64,000 nucleotides of DNA from Paracyclopina nana (GCA_019096065.1 JAGUCH010000001.1:8246001-8310000), one strand, 5' to 3'. Counted from the stretch's first letter, positions 23,754 to 36,104 are shown. Program-made: numbers and translations. Notes: generated by a model from the letters alone, not told the origin.

Positions 23754-24653
23754 TATAAGAGCGCGCGAGGCAAAAATTCTTCTCTTCTCCTCTTTGTATT
23801 TCTTCCTCTCTACATTGCTTAGAGAGCCTATATCGTACAACAAAAAATCTCGCTGCGGTAGATAGACTTTGGTTCTCACTCAGTCAAGTCGTCGACAAAC
23901 CAACTTTTGGGATACATCATACCACATTGCGTTTAAAGCTAGTAATCAATTGACAGATTAGACCAAGTCCTAAAAATCAATAAAAGTCTTAAGGTAAGTC
24001 AAGATCACGAGTTAAAGAAAGTGCAGTGACAGCAAACGTAGTGCTACTCCACTTATTGTTGAAATACATTTGAAAAAGGGAAGATGTTTCCTTATTATAT
24101 TAGGGCAGCATTACAAGAAGTTGAATTTGCCATGTAACACTTCTGACCAATGGGCAACATAGTCAGAAAGGTTATAGCTAAGTACTAATTAGTGGTAAAA
24201 TGGGTAATTAACGAATTTGTGGTCCCGACGTTAGCCCTACTTAATTAGCTACATACTACACTTTCTTGCACAAGTACTTCATCAAAGGTAATTCACAAAG
24301 AAAGCCATCTAGAAAGCATGCAAGGTCGTGAGAAACGTTGGGGTAGCCACAATTTATAATTACATATACTTTGCTAGGCGCTTCTAGAATCTATGCGTAA
24401 TCATAAACCAATCAAAAATGACCAATTTTTGCAAGCAATTATGAAAGCAAGAAGTTTTGATTTGTTCCATTACATTCAAACTGTATATAAACAGGGGACT
24501 TTTCTAGGCAATTGGTCAATAAGACAAGATCAACGACTAATACTAAGCTTATCCTGCAAATGGAACTTGCTCCAAGTTTATTCAGTGATGAAAAATGAAA
24601 GCATGCCAAGTCATTCCGAGAAACCTAATAATGGCTTCTTCTGCTTCTTTCAG
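23754..24653. other. Upstream region of GPCR 1
   Basis: It should hold the promoter and any 5' untranslated exon. A good acceptor (TTCTTTCAG, ending 24653) shows that at least one untranslated exon probably lies upstream, but I cannot place it. Confidence 0.4.
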
Positions 24654-24686
24654 ATTGTAGCAAAGGGAATTTGCATAGAGGCCGCA

Positions 24687-27229
24687 ATGAGTCCTTCCGA
24701 CCTTTTTAATTTCATTACCGAAGGCGTTTTACTCACATTGGTATCAACTTTCGGCCTCGTGGGAAACCTTCTGTCCATAATAGTTCTCACTAGAACCATC
24801 AAGAATTCCCAGAACAAGAATTGCGGCGGACGAGTTGGGCATGAATCGAGAGGACAAGCCACTTTTTCTATGTGAGTAGATCAAATAAGGATTATATGAA
24901 ATAGAACGTGCCCAAAGCCTTGAAAAATGCAATCAGAAGTCACATTGGATAAACTGGCTTTTCTTTTCAGATTGCTAAGGGGCTTGGCCACATTTGATGC
25001 CCTCTTCTTGCTGGTGGCCATCTTGGCCTTTGGCCTTCCCCACCTGTCGGAGTGGTACACCAATAATGTCTTTATGCGCATCATGGCCTCTAGCTTCGGG
25101 CTCTTGCATACGTTCAGGGTGGGCTCAGTTTATGTCACCTTGGCAGTCACTTTCGAAAGATTCCATGCCATCATGTGCCCGCTGAAGCATTTCAGGTAAT
25201 TGTCTACATCTACCTACAGCCTTGCTACATGAGAAAATCTACAAATGAACTTTCCTACGCCGCAGTAATTGGTTTATTCTAAAAATCTTATTTTGTGTGA
25301 GCCATAGACATTCGAGCGTAGCAGTGCGAAAAGCCAATGTTTCAGACCTCTCAAAAAATCTCTTTTATCCTTACTGAATGCGTTTTTTCAGGTGGAAGAA
25401 ATACTTGCTAAGTCTCGCTGTTTCGTTTGCCATCCTCTACAACATACCCAAGTACTTTGAAATGGAAACTAAGGTAATTGAACGAGTCTACCAAAATGTT
25501 ATGGCGGCTTTAAAAATGGCGATACGTTTTTAGGTGGACCCTGAGACCAAAATGGTCATCATTGAGAGTACCCAGCTTCGCCAGGACCCGCTCTATGTCA
25601 GCATCTATGTCTTCTGGAGTAAATTCATAATGATAGAAATCATTCCCTACTTCTCCATTCTGATCATGAATATCATCATTGCCATCAAATTATCGCAATC
25701 GAGCCAATTTCGAAATCGGTTTCTAAGTGGAAGGAGGAAATCAAGCACTCCCATGATGGCAAACGAGGAGGAGGAAGAGCTCAATATTATGGACACCAAC
25801 CAGACCATGAGCGAAATCAGTGGGGAACAGCTGAACAATCAGTTCAAAAACAAAATCTGCTGCTTTCTCAAAGATCAGCAGCACTTTACCAAGTAAGCTA
25901 TTACTTAAGGGCGTTCTCATATCGCATTTTAGTTAAACCAAAACTGATACTGGTTAGACCAAACTGACTTTAGTACGGACAAAAGTCAGCATTCTTGTAG
26001 CGTTTAGTTTAACCAGAATCAGCGTGGTTTAACTAAAATCAGTTTTGGTTAGACCAAACTGCGATATGAGAACGCCCTTTACTCCTAGTAATTAAATAGG
26101 GCCTAATAAGGTCACTGCATACATATAAAGTTTCGTACTACTACATTTCCTTTTGTAGGCCGTTCTCATATTGCCGGAAAAAGCTAAGCTAAGGTAAAAA
26201 TAGCTAAGCTAAGGTAAAAATAGCTAAGCAAACGCTCAACATTTCAAGCAAAGTAGCTGCTTTTTGTGAATGTTGAGCGAAATAACCGGTTTTCGTTGCA
26301 TAACTTGTACCTTAGCTTAGCTAATTTTACCTTAGCTTAGCTAATTTCACCTTAGCTTAGCTTTTTCCGGCAATATGAGAACGGCCTTGTTTCAGAGCTC
26401 CCGTGACAGCTACCTCAAGCATTAACTTGGAGCAACAGCCAATTGCCCAGCAGCAATCAAACAACTCAGGCAAATCTGATGAGAAAAGCCTCAGCGCCAT
26501 CCTACTGGGTATGTCGGCTCTCTTCATCGCATGTCAGTCCTTGAAAATCGTGCCTGACCTGTACGAGCTGATAGTCTGTCATCAAACCCTTCACAAAGTT
26601 GGACACCACTGCAAAATGGATGGACCAGTAAGTGAAGCTCGACTAAAAAAATATTTCCGTTACTCCACGCAAAAAAAGCAATGCGCAGAAAATGCCAACG
26701 AGATTTTGAAACGCTTATTTAGTTTAGCTTCTTCTAAAACTGGCGCAATTTTTTTATAGATTATTAATGGCGTGGTGCGACTCTCACATCTGCTGGTGTG
26801 CATCAATTCCTCTGCCAACTTTCTGATCTACTACGTCAATGGCACCAAATTCAGGAGGGCTTGGCTCAACACGTACAGTCCCTTTTTCCGATGTTGCTAC
26901 TCGTCCAATTTCAATGATGCCATTGAGTCTGCTGGCGCCACACTCACCACTCAAGGATCCAACAAAGTGACAAGTCCAAGGCAAAAAGGTAACGACTCGA
27001 CTTTGCTTTTAGTTGACCTTCGAAATTAGAAAATGCGCTTTTCCCAGAAACTGTGGTGGCGAAGAAAAGCATCAATTCATCTTTAAGCGGCGGAGGAGAG
27101 GCGAGCAAGACGTCAGATCATAACAAATTAACGGATATCTGCGTGCCGCCACCAACGTCCGCGTTAACGGGTGTCCACAACGAGGCTATGGCCAAGTTTA
27201 GAGCTCTGCATGGACCGACATTAGTGTGA
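24687..27229 (+). CDS. Class A GPCR, FMRFamide-receptor-like, seven coding exons (497 aa)
   Basis: Inferred exons: 24687-24871, 24971-25195, 25392-25473, 25534-25892, 26396-26627, 26760-26988, 27048-27229. Splice phases join in one frame. Seven membrane segments are visible: TM1 with GLVGN; TM2; TM3 ending TFERFHAI in place of DRY; TM4; TM5 with a proline (IIPYFS); TM6; TM7 with NSSANFLIYY. Loop 3 is long and acidic (EEEEEL) and the cytoplasmic tail is Ser/Lys-rich. The pattern fits arthropod FMRFamide-type neuropeptide receptors of the plasma membrane; ligand unknown. The ATG at 24687 is the first in the exon opened by the acceptor at 24651-24653; the frame is open upstream, so an earlier start is possible. 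Intron 4 is mostly filled by two MITEs. A paralogue lies at 48841-50662 on the other strand. Confidence 0.85.
25907..26080. mobile_element. MITE with GTTCTCATAT-type ends, in GPCR 1 intron 4
   Basis: Perfect 20-base terminal inverted repeats (AAGGGCGTTCTCATATCGCA and complement) enclose about 134 bases with further internal complementarity (TTAGTTTAACC-type words). Confidence 0.9.
26157..26387. mobile_element. 231-bp MITE family C, copy 1, in GPCR 1 intron 4
   Basis: Ends AGGCCGTTCTCATATTGCCG and its complement. The interior has repeated TAGCTAAGCTAAGG words on the left and their complements on the right, so almost the whole element can fold into a hairpin. Its right end is 8 bases from exon 5, so the branch site of that intron must lie inside or at the edge of the element. 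Other copies: 30961-31179, 51536-51767, 52012-52242. Confidence 0.95.
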
Positions 27230-27319
27230 TGGCTCAATATTCATTCCTACTGCATAAGCACTACTTACTTATTTAAGATCAATATGCTTACACAAGAAAT
27301 CATCTTAGAAGATAGATGT

Positions 27320-27325
27320 AATAAA
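27320..27325 (+). terminator. Polyadenylation signal of GPCR 1
   Basis: AATAAA 91 bases after the stop codon. Confidence 0.6.
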
Positions 27326-29115
27326 CAGATTTCGACGTATGTAATTAAAGCCTCACGACCAAGCGGTCATTGCTGCCCAAATACATATTTATCACACTTT
27401 GTTAGCCAAGTGGATGGAAAAAATGGATGGAGGCCTTGGAGCATGAATTCATGTTCCAAGCCTTGTTAGCTGAAGATGACAACCTAATGAGCACCGAATC
27501 ATGGAACATGAGTTAGGCTATGAAAATTCTTTATAATGCTTAATTGAAGCAATAGAGGATGCGATTAAGGGCGTTACATAATGCAGATTAAGTCAGTGAA
27601 GTCTTATAACCAAAGTTGGGCTAGGGCCAGATTGTAGATCACTGATGCGATTTTGCGTGAATTGGGCTAGTTTATGTAGCAAATCACTAGACGCTAGTCA
27701 GCTTTCGAGAAAACTAAGCAAAAAGAGCCTTTTTTTAAAATGGCAATTAAGAATTAATTTGTCCGAAGAAGGACCCTCAAATTGAGTAACTATTTGAGAG
27801 AGAGCTCTTATGTGAAAGCCTAAAAGCACTACACTGCTTCACAACTTAATGGGACAACAAAGGAGGACAAAAATCGAGCAAAATTGCGCCACAAACAGCT
27901 TTAGAAAAGATGCAACAATTCTTCTTCCTTTTCATTTCTCAAGAACTCGCCAAATAAAGGCTCTTTCTTCGACGGAATAATTTCTTCGAAGGTAATAAGT
28001 GCTTTTTATCTAATTTTATTTTTACTATTGTTCCACGGATATTAGAGCAGCCAAGAAATTCCCAAAAACTCGAGGCACTGAAAAGTCATGCCATAAATGA
28101 GATCACGATGACTTATTTAAAGAGCCTCATCCAACCAAATATGTCAGCTAGATTCTCGAATTATATTGATACTGCTTAGAAGAAAATTATTCAGGCTTTG
28201 AAAACATTTCTTATTCAGATCATCGTCTTGATCATATTGCAAATTCGTTAATGAGCTCGAGAATAAAAAAGTTGGCGAAGCAACTGCTTACCTGAATGAG
28301 GAAGAAATTTACCACGTTTAGCATTTGCGCTGTCCCAACTTTCAGTTTTATTCCAGAATAATCCATTCCAGTTTCCACTCGTTCACAACTGCCTTCTGCT
28401 GAGAAACGCTTGCCGAAATCCGCTGAGCAGTTAGTGCTCGCGATCAAAGAATAGCAGTTGGCTATCTCAGTTTTTTCAGTGCAGCAGTGAGCCGACTAAT
28501 TGTTCGCGAAACGTTGATGCTGATAAAAGTGCCTTGGAGAGCAGAGAACTGCCGTGAAAAAAATTTAAACGGTAAATTAACGAGCTGGTGTTTTTCTCAT
28601 CGTATGGAAACAATTACAGAGTTTTCTAGGGAGCTTCACCCAGATATCGAGTAAGACAATACACCTAAACGATTCCATGAGTTGCCAAGGTAAGACCATT
28701 TATTTTAGCCTTAAATTGACTCGAAGGAAGAGTACACTGATTTCTCCGTGATGATTGCTCGAAAGGCTCTTTTTTCTTTATCTCGCTAATGAAGCTGATT
28801 TCAGCTTTATTGCTGATGCTGGTCACCTTTCCAGAAATTGAATGCAGGGAGAATGTTTCCCTTGATGACAAAGATGGACAAGAGCTTTTGAGGAAATTGA
28901 AAGTTTCTTCCCTCTTATCTCCAAACGAGTTCCATACAATTGTAGACTGAGACGTCAAATGTCATCTGATAAATATCTGCGAAGGCAATACGAGACTTTT
29001 TTCATGCGCGACGTATTCGAAGGTTTATTGGCGCTCAATGCAATCCATGCTGAAGTAGCAGCACACACGAAGATAAACTTTGAAGCAAATTCTCGGGTGA
29101 ACGATGCACATTTGG
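27326..29115. other. Spacer between GPCR 1 and the nAChR terminal exons
   Basis: The convergent 3' ends of two genes. A minus-strand exon-like block (28447-28291, ATG then a GTAAGC donor at 28290) has no recognised protein. An AATAAA on the minus strand near 28697 could serve the most distal nAChR exon. Confidence 0.35.
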
Positions 29116-29283
29116 TTAGAATTTGGGGATTTCTGTCAGTTTGGCATCAATTGGCTCTCGCATGTCATATAAGGAAGGAGCCCTGAAAATGATTCCAACG
29201 AATCCTGATAGGCAAGCTGCTGTAAATAGCCACAAAAAGAGTCGATCGAGCACCATCGCAATGAACTTCCAATCCTCGATGAC
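29116..29283 (-). CDS. nAChR alternative terminal exon C (M4 and C-tail), most distal
   Basis: Acceptor CTTTCAG ends at 29284; the frame then runs 55 codons to TAA at 29116-29118 and joins phase 0 to the common exon ending at 33697. It begins VIEDWKFIAM, continues with [10 protein letters not shown] and a hydrophobic M4, and ends [16 protein letters not shown] then a short tail. It is clearly homologous to the two other terminal exons at 30522-30695 and 32196-32354, which differ mostly in M4 and the tail. Which is used when cannot be told from sequence. Confidence 0.85.
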   Translation of the reverse strand, partial: VIEDWKFIAMVLDRLFLWLFTAACLSGFVGIIFRAPSLYDMREPIDAKLTEIPKF

Positions 29284-30521
29284 CTGAAAGTAAAGATCAG
29301 TTAGTCCAAAAAGAAACTTAGTTTATTCAAAGATGAACGGGTAAAGTTGTTTGTAAAACATTCAATAGGAGGATTCTATGAACCACATTAGAGAAGCCCC
29401 AATGTTTACGTTTGGCCATCTCAGTTTGGGTTCAAGGGCTCTTGGAAGAGAAGCAAAACATTTCCTCGTAAATATTTCATGAATATGCAGCCTGATTCAG
29501 AGAATATTTTGTGTGCCGCCTTCAGTTATGAGTAGTTTAAAAAGATTTAATTATTTGAATAACTTAGTCAGGCTGTAGAAGAGTAGGTAGTTTTTGGGAA
29601 GAATAGACTTAAAAAGTAAATGTTTCATGAATATGCAATTACATCTTTCGGTAGAAAAGGTTTTCAAGAAATTGCCTCAGCTAAGTGACGCAAGAGCAAT
29701 TTTCAAAGTGAGGCATTATCTTTTGTGCCTTATTTTTAAGATTCAGCAGAAAATGGTAAAATTATCTAGCCGATTCCAGAGAATCTTTAAAAGACTTCTC
29801 GATGAAATTATGATTCACAGAATTACAAAATGCGTGGATAGAAGAACTTAACATAAACATTATAGTAGTTCTTTTGAATTTAGGCTGTGTGGCTTTTGGG
29901 ATAACTGCGCATGCTGTTTGACTTAATTTGTGGATTGAGAATCATGCAGTTCATGCGAAATATTGAGTTGCTGTTGCAGACTTACCCTTAAACTTTCCCT
30001 TTTGGTTTTGACTCGTTTCAACTAGCTAAGCTTCAACAATGAAGTTTAGTTGCGATACTTGTAAAAGCCATGCTTATCAGACGGTAAACTTCATTAGTCC
30101 TTGAAAATGATGACCTAAGAGCATCTTTCTCACCATATTTATTTCTCCTTGATGACCCATGCAAACTTTACACTATAGTATAGAGATGAGTAGGAGTAAC
30201 AACAGTATAGTTATTTTTGAAAGAAAGTATGGCTTTCACTGACATCATACTGTACCATCGAAGCATCATGTACCATGCAAAATAGTAGCTCAATAGTATT
30301 TGCGCGAAAAGGATCAGGCTCAGCCATGAAAGTGACTTTCAGTAGAATTATGGTTAGCTACATAAAAATCACAATACGTTGCCAAGATGTGAGGGGCAAG
30401 GAAAAAAGTCAACTTTTCCCCAATGCTTCACTCCCTTTGGCAGGAAAAAATAGAATACAATAGCTGCGCACAAGATCACTCAATGTAGAAGAGAGGCAAG
30501 CTGTCCCAAGTTTGAAGTATT

Positions 30522-30695
30522 TCAAATTCCAAACTTGGGAATTTCGGAAATTTTAGCATCTATGGGCTCTCTCATGTCATAGAGAGAAGGTGCTCTAAAT
30601 ATTATGCCGCCAGTTCCCATAATGCATGCCAATGTGAACAGCCACAAAAACAGTCGATCCAAAACCATCGCTATGTACTTCCAATCTTGAATTAC
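30522..30695 (-). CDS. nAChR alternative terminal exon B (M4 and C-tail)
   Basis: An ACAG acceptor ends at 30696. The exon begins [10 protein letters not shown], keeps [10 protein letters not shown], has a Gly-rich M4 (MGTGGIIF) and the [15 protein letters not shown] tail, and ends in TGA at 30522-30524, 57 residues in phase 0. An inverted repeat (about 30503-30539, arms TCCCAAGTTTG) covers the stop codon. Confidence 0.85.
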   Translation of the reverse strand, partial: VIQDWKYIAMVLDRLFLWLFTLACIMGTGGIIFRAPSLYDMREPIDAKISEIPKFGI

Positions 30696-30960
30696 CTGTG
30701 TTTGTACACCACGATCCAGTTGAAGGGTCGGAGTTGGTATTGAAAAGGAGAAAGAAAAAGAGAAAGCAATTAGTTTTTAGCTTGATTTCCTTTTTTGAGT
30801 AACTTCGTGATCTGAAATATGGGGTTTAATATGTACTTCTACTTTCGATTAGAGGTCATTTTTAATCGTAGTGTTGGCCATTTTGACAAGATGGAGCGGG
30901 GCTCATTTCAGCGGATTTTTAAGGCCTGGATCAGCTGGTTATTTCAACGCAATTATAAGC

Positions 30961-31179
30961 GCCGTTCTCATTTTGCCGTAAAAAGCTAAGGTAAGGTAAA
31001 AATAGCTAGGCAAACGCTCAACATTTAAAGCAAAGCAGCTGCATCTTCGAAATGTTGAGTGAAATAACTAGTTTGCGTTGGCCAATTTCGAAGATGCAGC
31101 TGCTTTGCTTTAAATGTTGAGCGCTTGCTTAGCTATTTTAACCTTAGCTTAGCTTTTTCCGGCTATATGAGAACGGCCT
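30961..31179. mobile_element. MITE family C, copy 2 (diverged)
   Basis: The same GCCGTTCTCAT ends and GCTAAGG words as 26157-26387, with more substitutions. It sits in the intron between terminal exons A and B of the nAChR gene. Confidence 0.85.
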
Positions 31180-32195
31180 ATTGTCAACATAACAGCGATC
31201 AGCTGGTGATCCAATTTTTGAAATGTGCATAAAATACATCTTTAGCAGCTTAAAGTAAAACTTTTAAACCAAAATTAAAGAATGGGATCATTAGAGCTTA
31301 AATTGTCAAAACAGCTGATGCTATGTCAGCTAAGGCCAAATAAAATTGCAAAGGTTTGGTTGACTTGACTCTTAAAGTTCCGCCGCTGCTTTGCTAGCCG
31401 AAATTGCACCGCAATTATCTGTAGCAGCTGATCAACTTTAATTGTGGCGCAATTACGAACAGCAGCTAAAATTATGAAGGAAATTGCGCTGCAATCAGGA
31501 CCAGCTGATCCATGCCTAAGCCGGGTCTTTTCGCGCCTTGCATCAACCTTTCACAGCATCAAAAGGAAATTACTCAAAGAAGAAGGGAAGTGAGATTCCC
31601 ATAGAGGTGCAATATGGTGGAATAGGCTTTTTTCTCAAATGAGAAAGTACTTTCAACAACTTCATCGCCAAAGCTGCAAAGCACTCAAACCCATACAAAA
31701 TCCGCTGAAAGTTAGTGTGAATTGATTACTGAGCCACTTTATTGCAGGGAGAACCTGTTGTCATGCCCATAAATCTAAGAGTACTAACTAGCATAATTCA
31801 GTTCATCGATCGATGTTTAATAGGGTGATTTAGATGCACGATTTACTATAGGATGGCCATGGCACATCTCTCCCAACTAAAGGGCTCTAAATGCGATTAG
31901 TTATACTTGCATCAAAGTAAGAACTACAGCAGTTATACTTGTGGTACACTGGTACTCCAAAATTAGCAACTTGTGTGAAAGGGGCATGCATAGCAAGGAC
32001 GAATCTCTGCTCTAATAAGTCTGTGGAAATGAGAAAAGTGATGGAGTAGGAAAATGCGCATTTCTGAACAGTAGTAGCATATAGAAGTAGTAGTGTAGTA
32101 GTATAATGGGGGAGAAAAAAAGAAAGTAGTTAAAGACTGACGTGAGTCGACAAGATATTGAAAAACTGTGGCCGTTTTCCAGAGATGTGTGGCGC

Positions 32196-35100
32196 TTAAT
32201 TGGCTATAAGTCCCTCAACAATAGGCTTTCGCAAGTCATACAAAGATGGGGCTCTGAGCAAAATTCCCACGATTCCAGATAAGCACGCGGCTGTGAAAAG
32301 CCAAAGAAAAAGGCGATCCAAGACCATGGCCACATATTTCCAATCCTCAATTACCTGAGTTGTGGATTTCCAGAAGAGTTAAAGAAAAGAGATTTTTTGG
32401 TTTTATAGTGTAGAAGCATACAGTGTGTCTCAATCAAATGAACCGTGCCGAAGTAGTAGCAGCATGAATATTATAGCAACCGATTACTGAAAGTCTTGAA
32501 GTTATTTGAGACTCTCTCCAATCAAGATGATGCAACTCTTTCAACAAAGGTTTTTTGGGCCCCCAAGCAAAATATAAAGTACGTCAACTTCGACAGCAGA
32601 TGTAAGCATAAGGGGGATGGCAAAGTTGCCAGAACGCATTTAGCTGGTATGTAAAGGCTAATAGATGTTTTTCCTATGCATCATTGCGTAACACACCCCT
32701 ATGGAACCAATCGTAAAGCCTGATAAATAGCAGTAAAAGAAAGACTGATCAAAAAAAGAATTTTGAATGGCCATATGTATATGTTCGCTCAGCTCAACCT
32801 GGACTTAACTGGTTTGCCGCTTGGTTTGCCGTGCTTTACTATGCTGATATTCCTTGTTGGAACCGGGCTATCGCGTTGCTCATTGCTGAATTTCGATAGA
32901 AATCCTAGCAGCTAGCGATTATATAAGAACATTTGTATCATCTTCTACTTTACAAACTTCTTCGTACTTCTTCGTAAAGTGTCACATTTCAAGGCAATTT
33001 TGAAGCTTATCCTTCAGTTCTTATGAAAGTACTAAAAAATATTTGTCTCGTTGTGTCCTCTTTTAAGGGATCATATCGCAGGCAATTGCGTGTAGCCTGT
33101 CTCAAGTTTGTGTTCAAAACATGCTTTTTAGACGAGCTCTTTCGCAAGCTGTTACCCTTGATGCTGGCAATTGGTGCAGCTCTCACGAGATTTATGAATT
33201 ATCCTAGTATAGTATTAAATCTTTTTAAAAAGCTAACTCCTTCAAAAAGCAAGTCCTTGATAATTTCCACCCGATTTAAGCTATATCCTCTCCTTGGTTG
33301 AAAGAGTAGCATCGCAATTGTACTACATGCAACAACAGCAGTAATTTTATGATGTGGCATTCCCTATATATGGTAGCGTAAATGTAAAGCCAATCATTTC
33401 CTCACGCAACGTATGTTCTCAAAGAGCTCAATGTGAGCTCAGGGCAAAATGATCAACTTGGAAAAGTAGTACAGCAGTCAGTACGGAAAAATGCGATATG
33501 TGAACACAACATGATGCTTTCTTCTCAACTGGTTATGCCACGTTCTAGGCCCTAAATGTAGCAGCAGCTCATGCAAATCCAAAGTTATTTTTCGCTTCGT
33601 TTAGAAATAACACACGTTTTTAGCTTGCTGTTTTATAATGACTTTCGAACATGTTTGTTTTAGCTGAGTGTTTTCATAGGCCCTTTCGCTACTCACCTCG
33701 TTGTCCCTGTCAGCATTTTTGATATGCTGAGCAATGTACTCCACCCCTCTCAGGGCTGTTTTCATGTTGGACGAAGTCCCCGGGGTCTCTGCATTAGCCT
33801 GCTGCTGTCCTCTGTACGTTGTTGTCGTTTCAATTGTGGTGGTGAAGCTATTTGGTACACGTTGCCCATTTCTGGCCACAATCTCATTGTCAATGACGTC
33901 ATCTCTGTCATAGTCTGCAAGAAAATTAAAGCTGAGTCACACTCTTGAAAATGTGAGGAGGTCTTTTTTTGGCTTACCTTCTGGCCATTTTTCCTTGCCA
34001 GCTACTCCATTTAAGCCATTTAATTTGGGCTTCCTGCAGTGATAAAAGGACTAGAGTGTTTTGCAAGCAGCCCTGCAGCTCGCTTGAGTCAGCTTGAAAT
34101 TATCGCACAAGATGACAACACGAGAGCTATTGAAATTGAGGTGGATTTCAAAGGATTTGCAACCTCTTTGTTGCATGAAGAAGCTCTTAAATTGAGGAGA
34201 AACTAGTTTTCGGCGTCCTGATCATAAAATACTAACATGATTGTATCCACAGCGCTGTTCAGGTTTCCAAATGTACGTGGCTCAGATGAGTACATTGCTT
34301 GGTAGTTGGGCCTTTCAATCATGAGAATTCTAAATCGAAATTAAACGTTAAAGAAATTAAAACACAATGAAATTGCCTTACTTGGGCATTATATGGATGA
34401 ATATTTTGCGAACCCAAGGGGACATGTTGTGGGTAGCGGGTGACCTGAAGTGAACATTAAGTATTCCGACAGTCACCATGATGGAGAGCGAAACCAATAT
34501 CATGGTGAAAAGCAAATATTTCCCCAGAAGAGGAACTGCCAAGGATGTCGGGGGAATGATTTCTGCCAGCAGCAAAAAGAACACAGTCAGCGACAGAAGA
34601 ATAGAAATACAGAGGGTGACCTGAAAAAGGGATATGTACAAATATCAGTATCAGTTAAGCTGAGTAACATAAGTAAAGGTTACTCAAATCATATGCAGCA
34701 TATTAGCCAAAATTTAATGATGACAAGGTACAAATATTGCTTAGAAACAAGTCATCTGATTCTGTGTCTTTAAGTGCCAGCTACTTTAGCCGGCGAGTCT
34801 CGAATTTTTACCAAAAGTATCCATCTCTTATAACTTTTCCCTGTTGTGATTACTTTTAGAACAAGAGTATTTTCATGCTACTTGACTTGATCTGCACAAA
34901 TTGCGGTTCTCTGTTGAACTCTCAAGTCACGCAGAATTACCTTTTCTCCGGAATCAGATGGCAAATAGAAGACGAGCACGGTCAAAAATGAAATGCCCAC
35001 ACAGGGGATGATCAAATTGACTGTATAAAATAACGTTTTCCTCCTGAGTGTCATGAAAAAGGTAATGTCAGTGAGCAGTTTCCCGTTGTATTTCGACCCA

Positions 35101-36104
35101 TCGTCGTTGGGCTCGTGAGCCTCCAAGCCTTCATTTTGGTCTGCTTGCGAAGTGTAGTACTCTTCATTTCTGAAAGCTGGCACTGCCAAAATGTCCCATT
35201 CTACCGACAAATAAAACTCCTTCAAATCGATGCCAATGTCAACCACGTTCGAGCCTTTGACTTGCTCCACATGCTTCAAGTCGACTTGGAATCCATCGTA
35301 CGTCCAGCTTCCAAACTTCATATCGCAGCTTTGCTCATCGAATGGGAACCACTCGACGTTAATCTTGCAAGAGCTCTTGTAAATTGCGGGCGGCTTCCAC
35401 TCAATTTCACCAGTGTAATTAACTCGTGCTTTGGTCATCAGGGTGACTTCGTACTTCCCATCGGCACTGAAATCATGAAAGTTTGAATTGCTGTCACCGA
35501 TTCAAAATTGAGATTGCGCTATCCTTCAATTGCTATAATTGTTGTACGGTTTTGGAGTCCAGTTATCTTACTTGTTAAATAAGACAATATCCGGAAGCCA
35601 AATGTGCTGTGATGGCACGTACAACATCTCGACTCCTCCGTAGTCATCCGGATTCCATTTCATCTTGTAATCCATCCACCGCTGAAAATTACAGCCCATC
35701 CTTAGAAAAATAGACAAGGCATTTCGTACAAGCAGGATTATCTTACTTGTTCAACCCAGACATTTGTGGTCATAACTTGATTCTTCAAATCCTGCGAAGA
35801 AAAAATGGGCAGATCTAATTTCATGCCTTTTCTACGTTGTAATAAAATGATAATTTCTTACCACGTCAATTAGCTGCGATAATTTCAGTCCTAATTTCAC
35901 CGTCAATTTATCAGTATTATTAGACACTGGCCGAATCAGTCGGTTGTAATTGCTGAGTAGATCGTCGTAGAGCCTCTTTGCATGTGGATTTGCAGCCCCT
36001 AAATCAAATGCAGTATTGGAGCTATTTAGTTTTAAGGTCCGCTAATGGGTCTTACCAATCTGGATCAACGCCAAAGTCGCTGTGATCAAGTGAAATATTA
36101 ACAT
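32196..36104 (-). CDS. Nicotinic acetylcholine receptor subunit, alpha-like but without the loop-C cysteine pair (543 aa with exon A)
   Basis: Exons read leftward: 36104-36056, 35998-35862, 35791-35747, 35681-35572, 35466-34941, 34620-34382, 34329-34237, 34033-33978, 33914-33697, then terminal exon A 32354-32196. All phases agree. Visible: signal peptide; mature start like [27 protein letters not shown]; Cys-loop C-x13-C (SSCKIN to EQSCDM); M1 with a conserved Pro after LII; M2 preceded by SGEK, giving the acidic ring of cation channels; M3; a cytoplasmic loop of about 130 residues; M4 in the terminal exon. Most of the sequence resembles arthropod alpha subunits, but loop C reads EEYYTSQAD with no adjacent Cys pair and has an Asn/Asp/Gly-rich extension before LLTDITF. 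Two more terminal exons (B and C) lie downstream. Expected role: plasma-membrane subunit of an acetylcholine-gated cation channel. Confidence 0.93.

Noticed and set aside
28291-28447. Minus-strand exon-like block with ATG and GTAAGC donor
   Set aside because: No recognised protein and no partner exon found downstream on that strand. Could be real but unsupported.
33023-33301. Plus-strand 92-codon frame in an nAChR intron
   Set aside because: No motif and no splice or promoter context; AT-rich chance frame.
35115-35486. Plus-strand 123-codon frame over the nAChR ligand-binding exon
   Set aside because: Antisense shadow of a strongly conserved coding exon.
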